NCBI GenBank assembly: GCA_913773715.1
Contig: CAJYHD010000287.1
Coordinates: 1 to 8,050, forward strand
Direction of reading: 5' to 3'
Length of the DNA: 8,050 bases
Origin: an uncultured Sphingobium sp.
GTDB lineage: Bacteria > Pseudomonadota > Alphaproteobacteria > Sphingomonadales > Sphingomonadaceae
Under the pieces are notes generated by a model. That model made no database searches. It was not told the DNA's origin and saw nothing but the letters and a program-made list of their open reading frames with translations. The position numbers and the translations under genes were made by a program. This document shows, in pieces, positions 1-5,354 of the stretch. The stretch's first letter is position 1; the number at the start of each line of letters is the position of its first letter.

Positions 1-30
1 TGGAACCGGCTAACCGATCTACTTCCATAA

Positions 31-55
31 TCCCGAAATACCATCCTTTTCGGGA
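31..55. repeat. Perfect 8-bp hairpin
   Basis: TCCCGAAA at 31-38 is exactly complementary to TTTCGGGA at 48-55, with a 9-nt loop. Neither strand has a T-run after the stem, so an intrinsic terminator is not supported. It lies just outside the inverted-repeat segment that begins at 67 and may belong to the same element. Confidence 0.55.
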
Positions 56-66
56 CGCTCGCGAAT

Positions 67-297
67 GGCAGCTTTCAGCTGAACCTGCCGTTCGATGAGG
101 CCGCTGCGAACGGCGGCACTGTCCCACGATCCGGCGTTCCGCTTCCGGCAGCAGGCGACCAAGGCCGGTCGTTGAGATAGGCCACAGCAAACGTCGGCTT
201 CAGACAATAGCAGTCATTTGGGTCGCTTTGGCCCGTCCGGCGAGACCGCCGACATTGCGGTGATTCGCGGCGCCAAATCAGGTTGCTGAAAGCTGCC
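67..297. repeat. Segment bounded by inverted repeats
   Basis: The left arm GGCAGCTTTCAGCTGAACCT (67-86) matches the reverse complement of the right arm AGGTTGCTGAAAGCTGCC (280-297) over 18 positions, with one 2-nt indel. The match stops on both sides, so the arms look like ends of a roughly 231-bp unit or the stem base of a large fold. The interior has no gene I recognise and is too short for a transposase. It resembles, from memory only, degenerate intergenic repeats common in sphingomonad genomes. No target-site duplication is evident around the arms. It could also be a miniature inverted-repeat element. Confidence 0.45.
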
Positions 298-383
298 GCT
301 CGTTAATCCGATCGGCAATGCCGAGATTTCTTATTCCCTGTAGCCGGTGGCCTCATCACCGTCGGGAGGATGACGATTGACGG

Positions 384-414
384 AAAAAAGCCCGCCCCGC
401 GAGCGGGACGGGCT
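384..414 (-). terminator. Rho-independent terminator of the 470-703 gene
   Basis: Read on the minus strand, AGCCCGTCCCGC, a two-base TC spacer, and GCGGGGCGGGCT form a 12-pair GC-rich stem with one G-T wobble. The stem runs directly into six T residues (384-389 on the plus strand as A). This is a textbook intrinsic terminator, 55 nt beyond the stop codon of the small minus-strand gene. There is no matching T-run on the plus side, so it should act in one direction only. Confidence 0.92.
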
Positions 415-421
415 GTAGTCT

Positions 422-438
422 GGGCTCAGGTAGAGCCC
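422..438 (-). repeat. Short hairpin ahead of the terminator
   Basis: GGGCTC (422-427) pairs perfectly with GAGCCC (433-438) across a 5-nt loop. It lies between the stop codon of the 470-703 gene and its terminator, so the mRNA would end in two consecutive hairpins. It may protect the 3' end or help termination. No function is shown. Confidence 0.6.
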
Positions 439-469
439 TCGGGTCGCCTCGTTGAACTTCAGTCTGCGC

Positions 470-703
470 TCAGAATGCGAGACGCATGTTCGTAGCAAGC
501 GCGCGCTTTTGGCTACGTTGAGCCGTGAGCGCGTAGACGCCACTGTCACTGTCATGCGAGATCGAGAAAGTGCCGCTCAGGGTCGGATACGCGCCGAGCA
601 CAAACTCGTTCGTGAACGCATAATCAGTTACTGTCACCGCCGCCTGAGTTGTTCCCGGCGCTATCATTAGGGCTGCGCCCAGCAGCATCGCGAACTTCAT
701 CAT
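470..703 (-). CDS. Small exported protein, 77 aa, unknown function, possibly chimeric
   Basis: The start is the first of two adjacent ATGs at 703-698, because a strong ribosome site (AGGGGAAG) lies just upstream; the open frame itself reaches back to 736. Residues 1-21 form a clear Sec signal peptide (MMKFAMLLGAALMIAPG, then TTQA before AAVTV). Residues from about 22 to 60 are a beta-rich, Thr/Ser/Tyr-containing stretch (AYPTLSGTFSISHDSDSGVY). From memory it resembles the mature N-terminus of PEP-CTERM-type secreted proteins of sphingomonads. No PEP-CTERM anchor follows. Instead the chain ends in a basic tail, QRSQKRALATNMRLAF, whose alternating pattern and final Phe look like the last strand of an outer-membrane barrel. 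A deletion that fused two genes in frame would explain this, but a genuine short secreted protein is equally possible. It has its own terminator, and a copy of the shared 16-bp motif lies about 105 bp upstream of its start, divergent from the response regulator gene. Confidence 0.6.
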   Translation of the reverse strand: MMKFAMLLGAALMIAPGTTQAAVTVTDYAFTNEFVLGAYPTLSGTFSISHDSDSGVYALTAQRSQKRALATNMRLAF

Positions 704-780
704 ACTCTTCCCCTGCTCCCTCATAAAATGACGCACGATCCGCTACTCGTATGCGAGATCATGCCCGGTGCTACGGCTGC

Positions 781-786
781 GCTAAA
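781..786 (-). promoter_or_regulatory. Candidate -10 element for the small exported protein
   Basis: TTTAGC on the minus strand lies 21 bp downstream of the 16-bp motif at 808-823. The same geometry is seen before the secreted-protein gene (TTAAAC, 22 bp after its motif). It would put the transcript start near 774 and leave a leader of about 70 nt before the ATG at 703. There is no good -35 box, as expected of an activator-dependent promoter. An alternative -10 (CATACG, 754-749) lies further downstream. Confidence 0.35.
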
Positions 787-807
787 GGGCGGGCAGTTGC
801 GGCACAT

Positions 808-823
808 CCCCCCGAACGAGGGG
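808..823 (-). promoter_or_regulatory. Conserved 16-bp GC-clamped motif, copy 1 (candidate operator)
   Basis: The plus strand reads CCCCCCGAACGAGGGG. It differs from copy 3 at one position and from copy 2 at one (compared as reverse complement). It is an imperfect dyad with CCCC/GGGG ends. It lies upstream of the small exported-protein gene on the minus strand, centred about 42 bp before the inferred transcript start. I infer that it binds the NarL-type regulator encoded next door; nothing in the sequence proves this. Confidence 0.6.
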
Positions 824-897
824 TGGGCGGCTCCTGTCTCAATTTGTGTCATATGATTGATTGATACGCGAGGCGCGTACCGACCGAGAGTTGATAT

Positions 898-913
898 CCC
901 CTCGTTTCGGGGG
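898..913 (+). promoter_or_regulatory. Conserved 16-bp GC-clamped motif, copy 2 (candidate operator)
   Basis: The plus strand reads CCCCTCGTTTCGGGGG; its reverse complement, CCCCCGAAACGAGGGG, matches the other two copies. It ends 27 bp before the GTG start of the response regulator gene and is 90 bp, centre to centre, from copy 1 in the same divergent region. It fits autoregulation of the response regulator. The analogous -10 position 21-22 bp downstream (CCTATC/CTATCG, 935-941) overlaps the proposed GTG start. Either the start lies a little further downstream or this copy works differently from the others. Confidence 0.6.
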
Positions 914-940
914 TGTCTGAGGTGACTAAACCATCCTATC

Positions 941-1636
941 GTGGCGGCAAGGGGAACAACGATCAGCGAACAAATACAGATCCGATCGATCTTCGTTCTG
1001 GAGGATGTGCCTGCGACGCGCGAATGGCTCATTGCGCTGCTTGCAACGGCCTATCCGGCAGTACCTGTCGCCTCAGCAGGCAGTCTTGCGGCCGCGCGTC
1101 GTTGGTTAGGCTCGCAGCCCCCGGAGAATGGTCGAGTGCTTTGCCTCGTCGATTTGGGCTTACCGGATGGTACGGGCGTTGATTTCATTCGCGAACTTCT
1201 GGCACGGAACCCCGCGGCGCAAGCTGTGGTTACAACGCTTTATGATGACGATGAGCATCTTCTGGCAGCCATGGCCGCCGGCGCACATGGCTATCTGCTG
1301 AAGGACCATGAGCCAGCTGATATCATCCATCGTCTGCAGGCGATGGTGGAACGAGGCGAAAGCCCGATATCGCCTGCGATGGCCGCCCGCATTCTTACGC
1401 ATTTTCGAAGCCATGCGCGCTTCGTGCGCAGTCAGTCAGAGCCGGTTCAGTTGACTGCCCGCGAGACCGACGTTCTCCGCCTGATCGGACGCGGCTTCAA
1501 GATCTCGGAGGCTGCTGATACGTTGAGCCTGAGTGCTACGACTGTTCAAGGCTATCTCAAGTCCATCTACCGCAAGCTCGACATCGGGACGCGCGCCGAG
1601 GCGGCTGTGGAAGCCGTGCGACGCGGCCTCGTCTAA
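941..1636 (+). CDS. NarL/FixJ-family response regulator
   Basis: A 231-aa cytoplasmic transcription regulator of a two-component pair. An N-terminal receiver domain (about residues 15-140) has the acidic pair E21/D22, phospho-acceptor D71 in LVDLGLPDG, switch Thr at T98/T99 and the conserved K121 in YLLKD. A C-terminal LuxR-type helix-turn-helix (about 169-231) shows the usual LTARETDVLRLIGRG opening and a recognition region around SATTVQGYLKSIYRKL. Length and order are normal for the family, and all catalytic positions are intact. The start is a GTG at 941, the only ordinary start codon in frame before the first beta strand; the frame opens just after a TGA at 923-925. The ribosome site for it (GAGGTGA, 919-925) is rather distant, and a better-looking purine run (AAGGGGAA) lies inside the gene at 949-956, so the exact start is uncertain. 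The kinase at 2841 is the obvious partner. A motif copy upstream suggests autoregulation. Confidence 0.95.
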   Translation: MAARGTTISEQIQIRSIFVLEDVPATREWLIALLATAYPAVPVASAGSLAAARRWLGSQPPENGRVLCLVDLGLPDGTGVDFIRELLARNPAAQAVVTTLYDDDEHLLAAMAAGAHGYLLKDHEPADIIHRLQAMVERGESPISPAMAARILTHFRSHARFVRSQSEPVQLTARETDVLRLIGRGFKISEAADTLSLSATTVQGYLKSIYRKLDIGTRAEAAVEAVRRGLV

Positions 1637-1666
1637 CTCCTCACTTGATGAAAATTGCGTGGTTCT

Positions 1667-1682
1667 CCCCCTGAACGAGGGG
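1667..1682 (+). promoter_or_regulatory. Conserved 16-bp GC-clamped motif, copy 3 (candidate operator)
   Basis: CCCCCTGAACGAGGGG lies in the 100-bp gap between the response regulator and the secreted-protein gene, 54 bp before the ATG at 1737. It differs from copy 1 by a single base. No T-run follows, so it does not look like a terminator of the regulator gene. Its placement before TTAAAC suggests an internal, regulator-dependent promoter for the secreted protein and kinase. Confidence 0.6.
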
Positions 1683-1704
1683 ATCACAAGCGCGAGCCTT
1701 CTCC

Positions 1705-1710
1705 TTAAAC
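1705..1710 (+). promoter_or_regulatory. Candidate -10 element for the secreted-protein gene
   Basis: TTAAAC starts 22 bp after motif copy 3. This would place the transcript start near 1717 and leave a leader of about 20 nt that just contains the purine-rich ribosome site GAGTGGGGG. The motif would then be centred near -42. No -35 box is visible, consistent with activation through the motif. The call rests on spacing shared with copy 1. Confidence 0.4.
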
Positions 1711-1736
1711 CAAACCGGCAAACTGAGTGGGGGTTT

Positions 1737-2792
1737 ATGAGACGGGCAATCTTGAAAGGTGCTGCGAGCGTGGCATTGCTTTTCTGCGGCGTCGCCGCGC
1801 AAGCGGAGAAATATCCCAAGATCGCGGAGCCGGTGTCATTCGCTCCGACCGCTGATCATGCCGGCGATGCAGGGGCGCTGGTCTGGGTGAACAAGCCAGG
1901 GTCCGCCAAGGGTATCAAAAAGGTCATCATTCCCTTCTTTCAGGTCCAGTTCGTCGTGGATAGCGACACGAGTGCTGTCGCAGGGAACGCCTCGTCCAAG
2001 ATGATGGTCAAACTGGTTGGGCCGACGTCCGATCAGATGCAGGCAATCACGGATCGGCTTTATGCCAGACTTTTGAGCGATCTCGCCGCGGCCGGCCTAG
2101 ATGTCGTCGATGTGCGGCAAGCGCGCGGTTACGCCAATTTCGCAAAGCTCCAGGACGGCGGAAAACCGAGCGGCAGCAAGATCGACGGTCACGAGGGCGT
2201 CAACTCGCTGTTTTTTGCTCCGTCAGGCATGACCTTCTATTTTCTCCCGACCCAGGACATCGCTTATACCGGGGCCGGGTCCTTCGGCGGGTTCAGCACT
2301 GCCATGTTGCCACCCCGCGAGCAGGCATTGATGGAGGAATCGGGCGCGGCGGTGCTCGGTTTTCGCGCAGTCGTCGATTTCGCCAGCCTGACGAACAACA
2401 ATAAGAAATCTCCCTTCCGGATGCTGCGCAGCAAGGCGAAGACCTCAGCGGAAGCTGGCATCGCAATCCGACCGATCGCGACGCAGCTTTGGCTGATGAC
2501 GCCGCAGGCGAAGCCGGGCGTGACAGACATGCAAAACCGGATGCGGTTCGAAGTTCAAGCCCCCTTGCTGATCGATACCGATGCAATCACGGCCATGACT
2601 GATGCGCGGACGGGCGGCGACAAGACGTCTGAGACCGTCGGCAATGCGCTGGGCATGTTGCTGGGTAGCGGCATGTCCAAGAAGCGCAAATATGACATTC
2701 ATGTCGATCAGGCGGTCTGGGAGAGGGACGTCGAGGCCGCTCTCCAAGGGGTCGAGACCATGCTGATGACGCGCCTGAAGGGCGAGCTCTAG
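1737..2792 (+). CDS. Secreted protein of unknown function, 351 aa
   Basis: I do not recognise this family. The open frame extends upstream into the regulator gene. The ATG at 1737 is chosen because it follows a purine-rich ribosome site (GAGTGGGGG) and opens a clean Sec signal peptide: MRR, a hydrophobic core, then cleavage after GVAAQA (residue 23). The Cys at 17 is preceded by LLF, which is not a proper lipobox, so the protein is probably soluble and periplasmic or released. The mature part is mixed alpha/beta, with no membrane segment and no metal-binding Cys cluster. Features include VIIPFFQVQFVVD near residue 65, a long amphipathic helix around 100-120 (DRLYARLLSDLAAAGLDVVDV), a FYFLP/GAGSFGGF region near 165-185 and a Gly/Met/Lys stretch near 305-320 (LLGSGMSKKRKYD). 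It sits between regulator and kinase, 48 bp ahead of the kinase and behind its own motif copy. It may act as a periplasmic partner of the kinase or as the main regulated output. Confidence 0.85.
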   Translation: MRRAILKGAASVALLFCGVAAQAEKYPKIAEPVSFAPTADHAGDAGALVWVNKPGSAKGIKKVIIPFFQVQFVVDSDTSAVAGNASSKMMVKLVGPTSDQMQAITDRLYARLLSDLAAAGLDVVDVRQARGYANFAKLQDGGKPSGSKIDGHEGVNSLFFAPSGMTFYFLPTQDIAYTGAGSFGGFSTAMLPPREQALMEESGAAVLGFRAVVDFASLTNNNKKSPFRMLRSKAKTSAEAGIAIRPIATQLWLMTPQAKPGVTDMQNRMRFEVQAPLLIDTDAITAMTDARTGGDKTSETVGNALGMLLGSGMSKKRKYDIHVDQAVWERDVEAALQGVETMLMTRLKGEL

Positions 2793-2840
2793 CGTTTCAT
2801 GACCTGACCGCTATGCTGTGGCGGTGGGGGACTGATATCT

Positions 2841-5060
2841 ATGATTAAATCCTTGCCGGGAGCGTCGGGCCCCGGCTTGAAGCTAGCGGCATCATCAGCA
2901 TTTGACCGACCGCAATTGCTGCTTCGGTTCTTTGCCTTCGCTATTCTGGGTCTCGCACTTGGCACGGTCGTGCTGATGCTTCGTGTTCCGCTCGTCTCGG
3001 TCGACGCCGAGATGGGCGCGGACGGCACAATCAGTATCTCTGACCCCGCAAAGCGCATCACTGTGGCGGGCAAGTCTGTCGTGACGTTCCGCTCCACGGT
3101 GAGCGGTGAGGTGATCCGCCTTCAGGCTGCGCTCTTGCCCGGCGTTGCTGAGCCGCGCGGCAGCCGTGCCGAGAATCAGTTCTACTGGGCGGCTCGGGAT
3201 CGGCTGGCAAGCATAGTCGCTGCCGGACCTGTTGACGTTGAGGCCGGAAACGAGCGGCTCCGAGCAGTCGCACGGAAACGATATTTTTCCGATTTGACCA
3301 CCGGATTCTGGCTGTCCCTCACGGCTGGCGCGATTGCCGCCCTGACTGGCCTCTGGGTGTGGATTCTGCGTCCTCGCGCCTGGGCACCGATCATGTTCGC
3401 ACTGAGTGGAACCGGCCTCTTTGTCGGATGTGCGACAATTGCGCTGAACATCAGCGCGGGGCTCGGTTTCAGCGGGACCCTCGATCGGATCATGCTGATC
3501 GCGAACTATCTTTCAGGCGTGGTCTGCGCAGGGAGCCTCGTTGCTTTGTTCGCCCGGTTTCCACGGCCGCTGGTGAGCCCGTTCTGGCTATGGATGCTCG
3601 CCATCGCGAGCGTCGCGATTGCTCTCGATGTCGCTTTCGATCTTTTCCCAAATGCGGTCGATGTCGCCATTCTTTCCGCAGGTCTCGAGAGTGTCGCGAT
3701 CATCGTCCTGCTCGCGTTGCAGACCTGGCATGCCCGTCACGATCCGGAGACGCGCGCTGCGCTGATGCCGATCACAATTGGTACGGCCGTATCGGTCACC
3801 CTGTTTCTCTTTCTGTCTTTGGCGGGTCAGTTCAATGGTGGAACGCCACTCGTGTCCCCGGACATGACTGCGCCCTTGCTTCTGATGCTCTATCTGGGCC
3901 TCGGCATCGCGATTATCAGGGCCAGACTGTTCGCGCTCGGGCGCTGGGCGCTAAGTCTGCTCCTTTCCGCATGCGCCATTCTCTTCCTTCTTATCGTTGA
4001 TGCAGTCCTCTTGGCCACAGTCACTCAGCAACGCGATCTAGCGCTGTTCCTTTCTGCGATGGCCGGAATCACACTCTATTTGCCGATGCGTGAGTGGTTG
4101 CTTCGGCGCGCAGAGCGTCTACGCGACGGACAGGCGCGCGACCTGCTGCAATTTGCTGGCGATATGACGCTCGCACCGACAGCGCAACTGGCTCGTCAGG
4201 CATGGCATGAAGCCGCCAAAGCGATGTTTGAGCCGCTCGAGACCGACGCGATCACATTTTCCGGTGACGAGCCGCGAATCCTGGACAACGGAAGCGCCTT
4301 CTATTTCCCTTCGCCAATGGCGGATGACGGCTTGCTGCTGCGCTTCCCCGGTGGGGGCACACGTGTCTTCAATGTGCGCGACATCGAGACTGCCCGGCAG
4401 TTCGCGGAGCTCGTCCGTCGATTGCTCGATGCACGTGATGCCTACTTACGCGGGGTAACCGAGGAGCGGGGAAGGATTGCGCGCGATTTGCACGACGATG
4501 TAAGCGCGCGCCTTTTGACGAGCCTGCATCGCCCAAGTGCCGAGGCGATGCACGAAGATGTGCGAAGCGCCATGGCTGATATCCGAACAATCATCACCGG
4601 CCTGTCAGGTACGCCGCAATCCTTCGAGGCGATGCTCGCCAATCTCCGCCATGAAAGCCAGGGCCGATTGGAAACGGCGGGTATTACGCTGGATTGGCCG
4701 ATCCCAGCCACGACGACTGAGGACTGGTTGCTCGACTATTCGACTGGCCGGCAGATCGTCTCGATCGTTCGCGAATGTGTGACCAACATCATTCGCCACG
4801 CCAATGCGACATCGGCGCTGATCTGCGTGCTCGTTGTCGAGGATCGCGTTATCGTGGAGATTTCCGACGACGGACGCGGAATCGTTGAGGACCAAACGAA
4901 AGGCAATGGGCTTCTGAACGCCACACGAAGAGCAGTGTCTGTCGGAGGGGAGTTCTCGGTCGCGTCTAACGGGCGAGGCACGCAGGCGCGTCTGAGTGTA
5001 CCCATATTGCCGCAAGAGGTGCCGACTGCAAACGGCAAGGTCACTAACATGAGCCTTTGA
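2841..5060 (+). CDS. Multi-spanning sensor histidine kinase, HisKA_3 type
   Basis: A 739-aa inner-membrane kinase that should phosphorylate the NarL-type regulator of the same cluster. One membrane segment (about 26-47) is followed by a periplasmic loop of about 100 residues (50-150). A block of about nine hydrophobic segments (roughly 151-416) comes next, then a cytoplasmic linker with probable coiled-coil character (416-540). The dimerisation/phospho-acceptor helix contains ERGRIARDLHDDVSARLL, with H551 as the phosphorylated His. The ATPase domain has the N-box RECVTNIIRHA (E645, N649), the G1 box DDGRGI (D677, G678, G680) and the G2 box GNGLLN. All catalytic motifs look intact. The ATG at 2841 follows a G-rich stretch (GGTGGGGG) at moderate distance. 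The 48-bp gap after the secreted-protein gene has no terminator or motif copy, so the two are probably co-transcribed. The many membrane spans suggest that it senses something in or at the membrane, or partners the secreted protein; the signal is unknown. Confidence 0.95.
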   Translation: MIKSLPGASGPGLKLAASSAFDRPQLLLRFFAFAILGLALGTVVLMLRVPLVSVDAEMGADGTISISDPAKRITVAGKSVVTFRSTVSGEVIRLQAALLPGVAEPRGSRAENQFYWAARDRLASIVAAGPVDVEAGNERLRAVARKRYFSDLTTGFWLSLTAGAIAALTGLWVWILRPRAWAPIMFALSGTGLFVGCATIALNISAGLGFSGTLDRIMLIANYLSGVVCAGSLVALFARFPRPLVSPFWLWMLAIASVAIALDVAFDLFPNAVDVAILSAGLESVAIIVLLALQTWHARHDPETRAALMPITIGTAVSVTLFLFLSLAGQFNGGTPLVSPDMTAPLLLMLYLGLGIAIIRARLFALGRWALSLLLSACAILFLLIVDAVLLATVTQQRDLALFLSAMAGITLYLPMREWLLRRAERLRDGQARDLLQFAGDMTLAPTAQLARQAWHEAAKAMFEPLETDAITFSGDEPRILDNGSAFYFPSPMADDGLLLRFPGGGTRVFNVRDIETARQFAELVRRLLDARDAYLRGVTEERGRIARDLHDDVSARLLTSLHRPSAEAMHEDVRSAMADIRTIITGLSGTPQSFEAMLANLRHESQGRLETAGITLDWPIPATTTEDWLLDYSTGRQIVSIVRECVTNIIRHANATSALICVLVVEDRVIVEISDDGRGIVEDQTKGNGLLNATRRAVSVGGEFSVASNGRGTQARLSVPILPQEVPTANGKVTNMSL

Positions 5061-5354
5061 CCGCGACCGACCAAACCTCGCCGTTTCTTGATGGTGAAAT
5101 GAACGTCCGGAATTCACAGAAGCCGCCGGTCGATCGTGAAGAAGCCCTCGATTGGCAGCCACCCAACCATGGCCGTTCGATCGATTACCTTGGGTTCTTA
5201 GGACAGGCGGTTTCGGGAATGCCCGACCGTCCCATTACTCCATCTAAGATATGCATTTTTGGAGTTCCAATCCCGAGCAGGCGTTGGGAAAGCCCGGCCA
5301 CGCATCCAAGGCCATAGCCGTTCGTGCTGCGCATGCGTGCGCATGTCAGGTTCT
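5061..5354. other. Convergent intergenic region, no clear gene
   Basis: This 294-bp gap separates the 3' ends of the kinase (plus) and PepSY (minus) genes. Open frames on both strands run through it, but none has a good start, ribosome site or recognisable protein. Weak structures are present: TCGGG/CCCGA with a 4-nt loop (5213-5226), ACTCCA/TGGAGT with a 17-nt loop (5237-5265) and a tandem TGCGCATG near 5331-5348. None is a GC stem followed by a T-run, so I cannot point to a standard terminator for either flanking operon, which is unusual for convergent genes. A short-spaced remnant of a lost gene is possible but not demonstrated. Confidence 0.5.

Larger units (their letters stand above)
1..383. 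other. Non-coding stretch with repeat-like structure
   Basis: No reading frame here has a credible start, ribosome site and protein-like composition. The only sizeable open frame is a 62-codon minus-strand one at 19-207. It is rich in Arg and Cys and has no recognisable domain, so I do not call it. The stretch contains a short hairpin near its left end and a pair of inverted repeats about 195 bp apart, both listed separately. The strong terminator at 384-414 faces into this region and ends transcription coming from the right. The stretch is best read as an intergenic spacer carrying a decayed repeat. I see no promoter or RNA gene that I could defend. Confidence 0.6.

Noticed and set aside
19..207. 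62-codon minus-strand open frame
   Set aside because: It has no convincing ribosome site, an Arg/Cys-rich random-like composition and no domain, and it overlaps the inverted-repeat segment.
331..555. 74-codon minus-strand open frame
   Set aside because: It reads straight through the strong terminator at 384-414 and overlaps the better-supported 470-703 gene in another frame.
746..757. Near-palindrome CTCGTATGCGAG as an operator
   Set aside because: It is a single short copy with an imperfect centre and no repeat at the other promoters; it could equally be part of a promoter -10.
913..1182. 89-codon frame starting GTG TCT GAG, which could be taken as a frameshifted regulator N-terminus
   Set aside because: The regulator frame from 941 already contains a complete receiver domain with all key residues, and this frame's product is not receiver-like.
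1667..1682. Motif copy 3 as a terminator hairpin for the regulator gene
   Set aside because: Only a 4-bp CCCC/GGGG stem could form and no T-run follows; the same sequence also occurs upstream of genes in the divergent region.
3359..4000. 213-codon plus-strand open frame inside the kinase
   Set aside because: It is an Arg/Cys-rich shadow of the kinase membrane region; the kinase frame is continuous and well conserved in motifs.
4605..5162. 185-codon minus-strand open frame opposite the kinase ATPase domain
   Set aside because: It is antisense to intact N- and G-boxes, with no domain of its own.
5057..5317. 86-codon plus-strand frame starting TTG at the kinase stop
   Set aside because: The start is weak, there is no ribosome site beyond kinase coding sequence, and the product has no recognisable features; a translationally coupled small gene cannot be fully excluded.
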